NCBI GenBank assembly: GCA_964632945.1
Contig: CAZWCX010000022.1
Location: 5,773-69,772, forward strand
Source of the DNA: CAZWCX01 sp964632945
GTDB taxonomy: Bacteria > Planctomycetota > MHYJ01 > WSZJ01 > CAZWCX01
Direction: 5' to 3'
DNA length: 64,000 nt
Under the pieces are notes generated by a model, which did no database searches, had not been told where the DNA came from, and saw nothing but the letters and a program-made list of their open reading frames with translations. The translations under genes and the position numbers were made by a program. Below, one piece after another: positions 8,848-16,341 of the stretch. Position 1 is the first letter of the stretch, and each line of letters starts with the position of its first letter.

Positions 8848-10131
8848 CTACTCCGCCATCGCCATCATGACCAGGGTGGCCGCGATCAGGGGGATGTTCT
8901 TCGTCAGCGGCCCGAACGGGTGCAGCCAGAATGCGGGCGCGCCCGCCGACAGGAGCGCCATGAAGCCGAGCATGAGGACGATCTGCGTCGCGCCCATCCA
9001 GCGGACCCGCCAGCCTACGGCCGTGGCCAGTCCAAGGGCGACCTCCAGGGCGCAAGTGGCGTACAGGAGGGGCGCCGCGACCGGACCCTCGACTCCGACC
9101 GCGGCCATCAGGTCCAGGCTCTTGTCGAGGGGATAGAGGAAGGCGGAGACCAGGCCGGTGGCGAGCCAGATGAAGGCGATCGAAACCCGCAGCGGAACCG
9201 CGAGCGGGGACAGCCGCGCGTACCAGAGGGCTTCCGGCGTGCGCGGGCGCCGGGCGATGCCGAGCGAAAGGGGGAGCGGGGCACGGCCGAAGGCACGCAC
9301 GAAGGCGCCGTTGTCCCCGTGATTTCCGCGCCGGAGCATCCCCAATTCTTCCGACGTGATCGGTCCCCGGCCGCCGAGGCGATCGGTCGTCCAGGCCACG
9401 CACGCCATGACGGGCCAGGGGAGGTGCACCGTGCGCGCGCGCGACTTTCCCTGCCAGCGTGCGAGCGTGTCCAGGAGCGCATTGAAGGTCACCACCTCCC
9501 CGCCCCCCAGGTCGTAGACCCCGTTCGGCAGGTCGGGCCGCTCCACCGCGTCGGCCACCGCGCCGGCGACATCGTCCACGTGTACCGGCTGCACGCGGTA
9601 CTCTCCATCTCCCGGCACGGGCGTCACCGGAAGGGCGGCGAGCGAGAGGAAAAAAGCCATCGACTGGTCCCCGGGACCGTACACGAACGAGGGCCGCAGG
9701 ACGACCCAGGGCGCGCCGAGGGCGGCCAGTCGCTCGTCTGCGGCCCGCTTGCTCCGGTGGTAGCGGCTCTCCGCGCCGGCATCGGCGCCCATGGCGCTGA
9801 TCTGCACGATCCGGCGCACGCCCGCGTGCGCCGCGGCTTCAAACAGCGCGATCGGGGCGTCCCGATGCACTTCATCGAACGTGGCTCCCGGCCGCTCCCG
9901 GATGATCCCCGCGGCGTTGACCACCGCGTCGTGTCCCGGCACCTCGTCGCGCCACTCCGCCGGGCGGGAAAACTCGCCGGTGAGGACGCGCACCCCGGGC
10001 AGCGACATCCCGGCCAGCCTTCGCGCGCCCGAACCGCGGGCAAGGCAGGTCACTTCATGGCCTCGCGCGATCAGCGCCTGCAGGACATGGCCGCCGATAA
10101 AGCCGGTGGCGCCGGCGAGGAACACGCGCAT
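8848..10131 (-). CDS. NAD(P)-dependent epimerase (NDUFA9-like SDR) fused to a DoxX-like membrane domain
   Basis: A 427-residue two-part protein. Residues 1 to about 290 are an extended (atypical) short-chain dehydrogenase with the nucleotide motif GATGFIGGHV and a YHRSK active-site Tyr/Lys pair, as in the NDUFA9 or YbjT/Ycf39-like group. Residues about 300-427 hold four hydrophobic helices and resemble the DoxX/SURF4-like domain (SIAFIWLATGLVSAFLYP, with LLYATCALEVALG). Such fusions are common in bacteria; proposed roles are in redox or quinone-linked membrane functions and none is proven here. The start at 10131 lies 37 bases from a strong predicted -10. It is followed, two bases away, by the CPBP protease gene in one operon. 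Confidence 0.85.
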   Translation of the reverse strand: MRVFLAGATGFIGGHVLQALIARGHEVTCLARGSGARRLAGMSLPGVRVLTGEFSRPAEWRDEVPGHDAVVNAAGIIRERPGATFDEVHRDAPIALFEAAAHAGVRRIVQISAMGADAGAESRYHRSKRAADERLAALGAPWVVLRPSFVYGPGDQSMAFFLSLAALPVTPVPGDGEYRVQPVHVDDVAGAVADAVERPDLPNGVYDLGGGEVVTFNALLDTLARWQGKSRARTVHLPWPVMACVAWTTDRLGGRGPITSEELGMLRRGNHGDNGAFVRAFGRAPLPLSLGIARRPRTPEALWYARLSPLAVPLRVSIAFIWLATGLVSAFLYPLDKSLDLMAAVGVEGPVAAPLLYATCALEVALGLATAVGWRVRWMGATQIVLMLGFMALLSAGAPAFWLHPFGPLTKNIPLIAATLVMMAMAE

Positions 10132-10167
10132 GGGGCGATCCGATTCGCGGGAGCAGGAACGGCACGG

Positions 10168-10197
10168 AGTATAGGTCGCCCCCCGCGCGCGCGTCAA
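10168..10197 (-). promoter_or_regulatory. Predicted promoter of the epimerase-protease operon
   Basis: TTGACG (10192-10197) and TATACT (10168-10173) on the minus strand with an 18-nt spacer; one of the best sigma-70-type matches in the window. Confidence 0.7.
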
Positions 10198-10218
10198 TCG
10201 GGGTCGCCGCGTGCGGGA

Positions 10219-10247
10219 TTGTCGGCGCGACCGGGCCGTGGTACCCT
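10219..10247 (+). promoter_or_regulatory. Predicted promoter of a probably leaderless methyltransferase mRNA
   Basis: TTGTCG (10219-10224) and TACCCT (10242-10247), 17-nt spacer. The ATG at 10255 begins only seven bases after the -10, where transcription would normally start, so the mRNA may have no 5' leader. Confidence 0.5.
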
Positions 10248-10254
10248 TCGACCC

Positions 10255-10932
10255 ATGCCAGAGCCGGATCTCCCGCGGACCTGTCCCCTGTGCGCAGCCA
10301 CGGAGGCGCGTCGATTCCATCACGATCGGATGCGCTCGTACTTGCGCTGCCCCCGCTGCCTTCTCACCTTCGTTCCTCCCGAGGAGCACCTCGATCCCGC
10401 CGTCGAGCGAAGACGATACGACCTCCACGAAAACGACCCGCAGGACGAGAGGTACCGGGCGCACCTGCGGCGCCTTCTCGATCCGCTTGCGGCGCGCCTC
10501 CCGCCGGCGGCGCGCGGACTGGACTACGGTTCGGGCCCCGGTCCCACGCTGCACCGGATGTTCGAGGAGTGCGGGCATCCGATGGCGATCTGGGATCCGT
10601 TCTACGCGCCCGACCCGGCGCCGTTGGAGCGGGTCTACGACTTCGTGACCTGCACCGAGACGGCGGAGCACTTCCGCCGTCCGGCGGAGGAGTTCGCCCG
10701 CCTGCACTCGTTGCTGGCGCCCGGCGGCTGGCTCGGGCTGATGACCGAGCGGCTGGAAGAAGACTCCCTTTTCCCCGGCTGGTACTACGCCCGGGAGGAC
10801 ACGCACGTCTGCTTCTATCGCGAGGAAACGCTGCGCTGGATCGCGAACCGGCATGGCTGGACGATCGACCTGCCCGGCCGGGGCGTTGCGCTCTTTCAGC
10901 GCGCCCGGGATCCGGGCGGATCCGGTCCGTGA
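10255..10932 (+). CDS. Class I SAM-dependent methyltransferase with N-terminal zinc ribbon
   Basis: A 225-residue protein with a four-cysteine zinc ribbon at the N-terminus (CPLC near residue 10, CPRC near 35) followed by a Rossmann-type methyltransferase domain of the Methyltransf_23 type. The SAM motif is GLDYGSGPGPTL, the acidic residue at the end of strand 2 is in IWDPF, and a later strand has APGGWLGLMTE. The order resembles methyltransferases that act on sugars or on unknown small molecules; the substrate is not evident. No ribosome-binding site precedes the ATG and the predicted -10 is seven bases away, so translation may be leaderless. It converges on the zinc-finger propeller gene. 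Confidence 0.8.
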   Translation: MPEPDLPRTCPLCAATEARRFHHDRMRSYLRCPRCLLTFVPPEEHLDPAVERRRYDLHENDPQDERYRAHLRRLLDPLAARLPPAARGLDYGSGPGPTLHRMFEECGHPMAIWDPFYAPDPAPLERVYDFVTCTETAEHFRRPAEEFARLHSLLAPGGWLGLMTERLEEDSLFPGWYYAREDTHVCFYREETLRWIANRHGWTIDLPGRGVALFQRARDPGGSGP

Positions 10933-10954
10933 AGGCGTCCTCACGCGTCCGGCG

Positions 10955-12781
10955 TCAGTCCGTGCGCTCCCCACAGAGCGGGCAGGGGACGTTTCCGGAA
11001 CCGACGCAGGCGGCGCAGACCGTTCGCGGTTGCTGGCCGCGACCCTGGCAGATCCCGTCGCGGGCGGCGCCGTTCTTGCAGCTTCCGCACGGCATCCACC
11101 CGCGCTCGTTGCAGTCCCGGCACTTCACCCAATTCCCCGTGCCCTTCGGGTCCGGGGTCTTCCCCTTGCCGTAGCAGGTCTCGCACTTCACCTTGTACGC
11201 CCCCATGCACTGGGGGCAGGGCTGGAGGCCCTTGTAACAGGCCGGGCATGGGCCCGGCACCTGGCCGGTGGCCGCGCAGTCCTTGCATTGGACGAACGCG
11301 AATCCACCGCAGGCGGGGCACCCGGCGCGCTCTCCCGCCGGTCGCGCTCCGCGCGAGACCTCGAGCCCGCGGCACTCCGGGCACGCTTTCACGATGGTCT
11401 TCTTGCCGCGGCACAGCATGCAGTTCGCCTGCTTCTTGCCGCCGCACCAGCCGCAACCGTAGGCGCCGCGCGCGCCGCAGGCCTCGCACGGAACCTCGCC
11501 CTGCTCGAGCCGCCGCCGGCCGGTCGCGCCGCAAACGCCGCAGGCGTGACCGCCGTTTCCCTTGCAGACGATGCACGGCATCGATCCGCCGCCGCCGCAG
11601 GCCGAGCAGGAAACCGTGACCTCCCCCTTCGCCTTGCACGTGACGCACGGTTCCAGCCCGATTCTCGCCGGCAACTTGGGCGCGCTCGCCGGAATCTCCG
11701 CCTGGGCCGCCGGCACGGGCTTGCCCCCGCCGGTCGCCGGGCCCCAGGACGGATCGCGCATGCTCACCGCGCCGGGACACTTCGCGAGCGCAATCGCGAA
11801 CCGGTCTGCCTTCCCCGCGCGAAACCAGAACGCCGCCTCCATCGTGCCGCCGGACGAGGTCCCCATGGCCATGACGTCGTCCTTCAGCCCGCACGCCAGC
11901 GTGCGCAATTGCTCCTGGGCGGTCAGCGTCAGCACCGGCTTGCTCTTCGCCGGATCGCCGCCGGGAAACTCGACGATCGCGTCCAGCCCCTTCGCGGCAT
12001 CGTGAAACGCGAGCACGACATCTCCCGTCTTCGGCCGACACGCCCCGGTTCGCACCGGCACGCCGGGGAGGAACGGATCTTCGACGGCGACGGCATCTCC
12101 ATCCCGTTTCCCCCAGCAGACGATGGCGCGAGACTCGGTCACGCAGTCCTCGGTGAGCGAGCCGCGCAACAGGATTTTTGCGCCGTCCTTGCTCCAGGCC
12201 AGCGCCTCGGCCCGGATCGGGCGGTCGACCGCGAGCCGTTGTGCCGCGCCCGACTTGAAGTCGATCCAGTGCAGATGCGACTCGACCGACTCGCGGGCGC
12301 CGGCACCGTCCCCGACGCGCGTGTGCACGCGCTCGCTGACGATCAGACCCTCTCCGGACGGGTGGATGCGCGGATGATGAAAGGCCCGCTCGATCACGCC
12401 CGGATCGTCGGCGGCCGACCGGGGCGCAAGCAGCACTTGATGGGCTTTGCCGTCCAGATCCACCATCGCCACTCCGCTCCGCTCCTCGGGGCCGAACGTG
12501 TAGGCGATTCGCTTGCCGTCCGGACTCAGGCAGGGGTCGCCCACCCCCTGGTCGTTCTCGGGTGCGAGCAATCGTTCGGCCGATCCCTCCTGGACCAGCC
12601 AGATCTCGCGGACGAAGCGGCCCTCCCCGTGGGTCCAGACTTCGAGCGCGAGCCGCACGCCCTTGGGCATTTCGTCCGCTGCGGCCCGCGACGGGAGGAG
12701 GGCCAGGGCGAGGAGGACGGGCAGGATCCCGGGTCGGGCGGGCCGGCGTGCGGGGATGGGAGCTGCGGCAGCGTGAATCAT
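10955..12781 (-). CDS. Exported TolB-like propeller with a long CxxC zinc-finger region
   Basis: A 608-residue protein I cannot tie to a named family. It has an export signal (about residues 12-36, ILPVLLALALLPSRAAA). Next come about 330 residues with beta-propeller (PD40/TolB-like) repeats such as LSPDGKRIAYTF and a later LAWSKDGAKILLRG. The C-terminal third (about 385-608) has about 17 CxxC motifs in DnaJ-like CxxCxGxG spacing (CVTCKAKGEV, CSACGGGG, CIVCKGNGG, CETCYGKGKT). DnaJ zinc centres carry four such motifs, so this is a greatly extended array, and it is predicted to sit outside the cytoplasm where free cysteines would oxidise. The start at 12781 has GGAAGGA about nine bases upstream. 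It is monocistronic, with its own promoter at 12880-12908. Confidence 0.75.
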   Translation of the reverse strand: MIHAAAAPIPARRPARPGILPVLLALALLPSRAAADEMPKGVRLALEVWTHGEGRFVREIWLVQEGSAERLLAPENDQGVGDPCLSPDGKRIAYTFGPEERSGVAMVDLDGKAHQVLLAPRSAADDPGVIERAFHHPRIHPSGEGLIVSERVHTRVGDGAGARESVESHLHWIDFKSGAAQRLAVDRPIRAEALAWSKDGAKILLRGSLTEDCVTESRAIVCWGKRDGDAVAVEDPFLPGVPVRTGACRPKTGDVVLAFHDAAKGLDAIVEFPGGDPAKSKPVLTLTAQEQLRTLACGLKDDVMAMGTSSGGTMEAAFWFRAGKADRFAIALAKCPGAVSMRDPSWGPATGGGKPVPAAQAEIPASAPKLPARIGLEPCVTCKAKGEVTVSCSACGGGGSMPCIVCKGNGGHACGVCGATGRRRLEQGEVPCEACGARGAYGCGWCGGKKQANCMLCRGKKTIVKACPECRGLEVSRGARPAGERAGCPACGGFAFVQCKDCAATGQVPGPCPACYKGLQPCPQCMGAYKVKCETCYGKGKTPDPKGTGNWVKCRDCNERGWMPCGSCKNGAARDGICQGRGQQPRTVCAACVGSGNVPCPLCGERTD

Positions 12782-12879
12782 GATTCGACGTCCTTCCGTC
12801 GAGGGCGCGCGCCCGGCGGATCCGGGGTCGATCCGGCGCGCAAACGGCGGCGCGGTCGATCGCCGGGGGATACGCGCGG

Positions 12880-12908
12880 ATGGTACCGGCGGGGAAGGGG
12901 GGCGTCAA
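12880..12908 (-). promoter_or_regulatory. Predicted promoter of the zinc-finger propeller gene
   Basis: TTGACG (12903-12908) and TACCAT (12880-12885), minus strand, 17-nt spacer. The spacer starts CCCCCCTT like the TerB-operon promoter at 26804-26832. The leader is about 90 nt. Confidence 0.6.
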
Positions 12909-13041
12909 CGGGGAAGGCTCGCCCGCCGCCCCGGGGGGTGGGGTTGATTGGGGCCGTCCCCCCACCAATTGGGTCAAGGCCCCCTCCCCTGATGCCGATA
13001 ATGTTCATGGATGGACCCATCATCCAATCGGAGGGCTCCCC

Positions 13042-13809
13042 GTGGTGCCATTCGCGCTCTACAATGCCAAGGGAGGGGTCGGGAAGACGACCACCGCCGT
13101 GAATCTGGCCGCAGCGTTGGCTGAAACCGGTCGACGCGTCCTGGTCGTCGACCTCGATGCACAGGGGTCGGCCACCCAGGCCCTCGGCCTGCGGGACGAC
13201 GGTCGCCGGTTGGCGGAATCCCTGCTCGGGGACGAACCCCTGCCGGTGGAACCCACCGATACGGAAGGCGTGGACCTCGTGCCCGCGGGCCTCGCCCTGG
13301 CAGGCGCCGAGAAGGCTCTGGTTCGCGAAGTCGGCGCGGAAATGCTCCTGCGCAAGAAACTCGCCGGTCAGGGGGAGTACGAGGTCATTCTGCTCGACGC
13401 CCCCCCGGGGGTCACGACACTTTCCGTGGGCGCCCTGGTCGCCGCGGCCCACGTGCTCGTGCCGGTCACGCCCCATCCGTTGGCCCTCGGCGGCCTGGCT
13501 GGATTGCTTCAGGTGCTGAGTACGATCCGCGACCGGCTGAACCCCCAGCTGGAACTGGGGGCGATCATCCTGACGATGTTCGACGGGCGTACGCTGCTCG
13601 CGCGTCAGATCTACGACGACTTGCGCCGCCGGTTCGGCGAGCGGGTGCTGGGTTCGGTGATTCGGCAGTCGGTAAAGATCGCGGAAGCGGCCGGTCACGG
13701 GCGGCCGGTGCTGGCGTACGCCCCCCACTCCACCGGCGCGGCGGACTATCGTGAGCTCGCGCGCGCGGTCCTGGACTCGATCGCATGTCCTGTGGCGATG
13801 ACAGCCTGA
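13042..13809 (+). CDS. Orphan ParA family ATPase
   Basis: A 255-residue ParA/MinD-type P-loop ATPase. The deviant Walker A is KGGVGKTTTAVNLA with its signature lysine; Walker A' is VVDLDAQGSATQ and Walker B is VILLDAPPG. Such proteins form ATP-dependent gradients on nucleoid or membrane to place DNA or protein cargo. No parB and no parS-like repeat was seen nearby; instead the gene is followed 14 bases later by a coiled-coil membrane protein, so this may position a membrane complex rather than the chromosome. The start is GTG at 13042 with GGAGGG six bases upstream; GTG at 13045 is also possible. A GATAAT (12997-13002) may be the -10, without a clear -35. Confidence 0.88.
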   Translation: MVPFALYNAKGGVGKTTTAVNLAAALAETGRRVLVVDLDAQGSATQALGLRDDGRRLAESLLGDEPLPVEPTDTEGVDLVPAGLALAGAEKALVREVGAEMLLRKKLAGQGEYEVILLDAPPGVTTLSVGALVAAAHVLVPVTPHPLALGGLAGLLQVLSTIRDRLNPQLELGAIILTMFDGRTLLARQIYDDLRRRFGERVLGSVIRQSVKIAEAAGHGRPVLAYAPHSTGAADYRELARAVLDSIACPVAMTA

Positions 13810-13823
13810 CCGGAGGAGGAACC

Positions 13824-14165
13824 ATGGCCAAGACGATGAGCAAGATCGGCACCAACCCGCTCGACTTTCTCGCTTCGGAGAGGGGATGTTCCGTCGACCT
13901 CGGGGAAGCCGTACCGGTGGCCCCGACCGGGCCTTCCCCTGCCGAGGTCGCGGAGGGGCGAGCGACTGCTTGGGAGCGACGCTGCCGGGCTCTCGACACC
14001 GATCTTGCGCGCCTGCGAGGGGAAATCGAGGAACTTCATGAGAACGCGGCGCGGATGGAACGTAACCGGAAGGCGGAACTTCAGGCCGCCGGGCTGCAGG
14101 GAATGGCGGCCGGGTTCGTCTTGACGCTCCTCCTCTTCGGGATCATCAGCACGTTCGCCGGGTAG
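13824..14165 (+). CDS. Small coiled-coil protein with C-terminal membrane anchor, partner of ParA
   Basis: A 113-residue protein of unknown function. The N-terminal half is polar and partly disordered. Residues about 45-85 form a likely coiled coil (LARLRGEIEELHENAARMER) and residues about 92-112 a single membrane span (GMAAGFVLTLLLFGIIST) with a two-residue tail, so it is tail-anchored with its body in the cytoplasm. The gene begins 14 bases after the ParA stop codon, with GGAGGAGGA at 13812-13820, so the two are co-expressed. By position it is a candidate adaptor or cargo of the ParA ATPase, an inference only. Confidence 0.75.
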   Translation: MAKTMSKIGTNPLDFLASERGCSVDLGEAVPVAPTGPSPAEVAEGRATAWERRCRALDTDLARLRGEIEELHENAARMERNRKAELQAAGLQGMAAGFVLTLLLFGIISTFAG

Positions 14166-14244
14166 CGCGGGGAAGCGCGGCGGGGGGGATCCGGGCGGTC
14201 GCGCGGCCGCGCCGTCCCCCGGCCCGCCCGGTGCATCGGCGCGG

Positions 14245-15483
14245 CTACTTCGGCTGGCTTTTCGCTCCGTCGGCGGGATTTCCGGATCGGCCCGCCTTGC
14301 CGAGAGCGATCCCGAGCGCGAGGATGGCGGCCGCGATCAGCACCGCCGCCAGCCAGCCCCATCCTGCCAGTTTCGATGCGCTTCCCGCGGTTGCCGCGGC
14401 CGCCGCCCTGGGGCCGGGCTCGAGCCACCGACCCAGATCCGCCGCCATCTCGCGGGCGGTCGGATACCGGTCCTTCGGTCGCCGCGCCATCGCCTTCAGG
14501 CAGATTCTCTCCAGCGACTCGGGCACGGTCGGATCGATCGACCGCGGGGGGGAAGGCTTTCCCTCCAGCACGCGGGCGAGCAGTTCGACCAGGTTGGCGG
14601 CCTGATACGGCGCGCGATCGGTGAGCATCTCGTACAGGATCACTCCGAGCGAGTACACGTCTCCCGCCGGACCCGCCGGCTCTTTCGTGCCGTCCAGCCG
14701 CTCCGGCGCCATGTACTTCGGCGTCCCCAGCACCTCCCGAGTGTCGGTGAGCGGATCGTCGTCCACCAGGCTCTTGGCCAGTCCCAGGTCCATCACCCGC
14801 ACCCGTCCCAGTTCGTCGATGCGGACATTCGCAGGCTTGAGATCCCGGTGCACGACCTGGCGCTCGTGCGCGTGGGCCACCGCCTCGGCGACCGCGTGCA
14901 CGATCTCGACCCGCGGTCGCAGCCCCGCCGGCGCCCCATCCTTCATCAGCTCGTTCAGATTCCGGCCGCCCACGAACGCCATGGCGATGTAGGGGACGCC
15001 GTCCGACATGCCGATGTCGTGAATCGGCACGATTCCGGGGTGTTCGAGTGCTGCAGCCGTGCGAGCCTCCCGGAACAGCCGCTCCACGAGGTGCGGCACG
15101 ACTCCCTCGCCGATCCGCACCGTCTTGACCGCGACCTCGCGCTTCAGGACGGTGTCCTCCGCGCGATACACCACGCCCATCCCGCCCCGACCAAGTTCCT
15201 GCAACAGCAGGTATCGCCCCAACCGGTTGCCGCCCCTTCCCGCCGAACCGCCGGCCCCGGAAGCCGCGTCGGTGGGGTTCGCCCGCGCCTCTTCCTGGTA
15301 CGCGCGAGCCACTTGGGCGCATTGGGCCGCCGTCAGCGCACCGCGCTCCCGCAGCCATTGTTCGAGCGGAACCGTGGGCGCCGTCGCCGCGCGGGCGGCG
15401 CGCTGCGTCTCGAGTTCGCGGTCCGTCAGGAACCCGCACGACACGGCGAGTTCTCCAAAGCGCACGTCGACCTTCTCGCTCAT
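14245..15483 (-). CDS. Hanks-type Ser/Thr protein kinase, C-terminal membrane anchor
   Basis: A 412-residue kinase. Residues 1-95 hold two short helical repeats (FGELAVSCGFLTDRELE and EQWLRERGALTAAQ) that recur in the N-terminus of the large kinase at 32545-37164. The kinase domain (about 100-365) has the glycine loop GRGGMGVVY, VAIK-type lysine in EVAVKTV, catalytic loop VHRDLKPANV, DLG in place of DFG (VMDLGLAKS), and the APE-like MAPERLDG. A single membrane span (about 375-400) and a short outside tail follow, with no sensor domain. The start at 15483 has AGGA upstream and a promoter 33 bases before. Substrates are unknown. It is convergent with the ParA pair. Confidence 0.9.
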   Translation of the reverse strand: MSEKVDVRFGELAVSCGFLTDRELETQRAARAATAPTVPLEQWLRERGALTAAQCAQVARAYQEEARANPTDAASGAGGSAGRGGNRLGRYLLLQELGRGGMGVVYRAEDTVLKREVAVKTVRIGEGVVPHLVERLFREARTAAALEHPGIVPIHDIGMSDGVPYIAMAFVGGRNLNELMKDGAPAGLRPRVEIVHAVAEAVAHAHERQVVHRDLKPANVRIDELGRVRVMDLGLAKSLVDDDPLTDTREVLGTPKYMAPERLDGTKEPAGPAGDVYSLGVILYEMLTDRAPYQAANLVELLARVLEGKPSPPRSIDPTVPESLERICLKAMARRPKDRYPTAREMAADLGRWLEPGPRAAAAATAGSASKLAGWGWLAAVLIAAAILALGIALGKAGRSGNPADGAKSQPK

Positions 15484-15515
15484 GGGTGTTTTCCTGCCGT
15501 GAAGTGGGCTGCGGA

Positions 15516-15544
15516 AGCATACCCGCGTCCGGTCATGGGCGCAA
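15516..15544 (-). promoter_or_regulatory. Predicted promoter of the Ser/Thr kinase gene
   Basis: TTGCGC (15539-15544) and TATGCT (15516-15521), minus strand, 17-nt spacer, about 33 bases before the kinase start codon. It lies in the 307-base gap (15484-15790), which otherwise shows no gene. Confidence 0.6.
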
Positions 15545-15790
15545 GGGGCGGCTGGACCGGGATCCGCGGTGGACCGTCCCTCCCGCTGTCCTCCGCAATG
15601 GACGGTATGCGCCGGTTCGACGGGTTCCCGAGTACGGGCTGAGGTCCGCAGGTCCCCGGCAGGACATGGGTTGCGGCCTTCCTCGAGCGGAAAGGGGCGC
15701 GCGGCATCCTGAGTGCTGTGTCTTGTCCCGTCACGGGATCGGAAACAGTCGACGGGAACGTCATCTCTCTCTAGGGGAAGGAGGCCCAAG

Positions 15791-16129
15791 ATGGACCCCC
15801 GGACACCTCATGCGCGGGAGCGACGGGCGCGCGCCGGGATTCAGGCGAAGGGAATCTATCGGGAAATCTACACCCGGATCCTCTTGCAGGCGTACATGCG
15901 CCGGCAGCGGAGTCCGAATCGGTTCGGCGCGGAGCCGCGGCCGCCGCAGGCCGCCGATCGCGCGGCGTCCGCTCCGGAGTCACCGGCGATGAAACCGGTC
16001 GAGCGCCCCGCCTCGGGGTCGGGGCTCGAGGATCACGAGCGCCTCACCGCCCACTTCGAGGGACTGCGCCGGCGGCTCTTCCGGACTGGACCGGGTGCGG
16101 GACTGGGCCCCACCTGCGCGCCCGCGTAG
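15791..16129 (+). CDS. Small basic hypothetical protein
   Basis: A possible 112-residue arginine- and proline-rich protein that I do not recognise. A helical N-terminal part (IQAKGIYREIYTRILLQAYM) is followed by a Pro/Ala-rich linker and a second helix near the C-terminus (LTAHFEGLRRRLF). It has no membrane span and no conserved motif. Support for translation is a good ribbon of GGAAGGAGG about six bases before the ATG at 15791 and the hydrophobic pattern of the first helix. Overlapping frames are also open in this GC-rich stretch, so it may be spurious. It sits between the divergent kinase genes. Confidence 0.45.
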   Translation: MDPRTPHARERRARAGIQAKGIYREIYTRILLQAYMRRQRSPNRFGAEPRPPQAADRAASAPESPAMKPVERPASGSGLEDHERLTAHFEGLRRRLFRTGPGAGLGPTCAPA

Positions 16130-16276
16130 CCGGCGCCGCCGGGGTGACACCGGAGGTCCGCCGCGATCCCGAGCGCTTCGGGGGAGGGGATGCGTGGCTC
16201 GTTGGATGGCGTGGAGCCGGCGGGAATTCAACGCAATCCGCTGCGAGTGCGACCCGCGACGGATGGCCGAAGCCGG

Positions 16277-16306
16277 TTGCAGCCGCCCCCCCCCGTTTGT
16301 TATAGT
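16277..16306 (+). promoter_or_regulatory. Predicted promoter of the kinase-FGE operon
   Basis: TTGCAG (16277-16282) and TATAGT (16301-16306), 18-nt spacer. The spacer has a run of eight C. It lies 35 bases before the chosen start codon at 16342. Confidence 0.65.
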
Positions 16307-16341
16307 CCGGTCGACCCCGGATGCGAGGGACACGACCGGAC

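Noticed and set aside
16283..16300. Run of C as a homopolymer error in the kinase promoter
   Set aside because: It is outside coding sequence, and the spacer length remains normal for a promoter.
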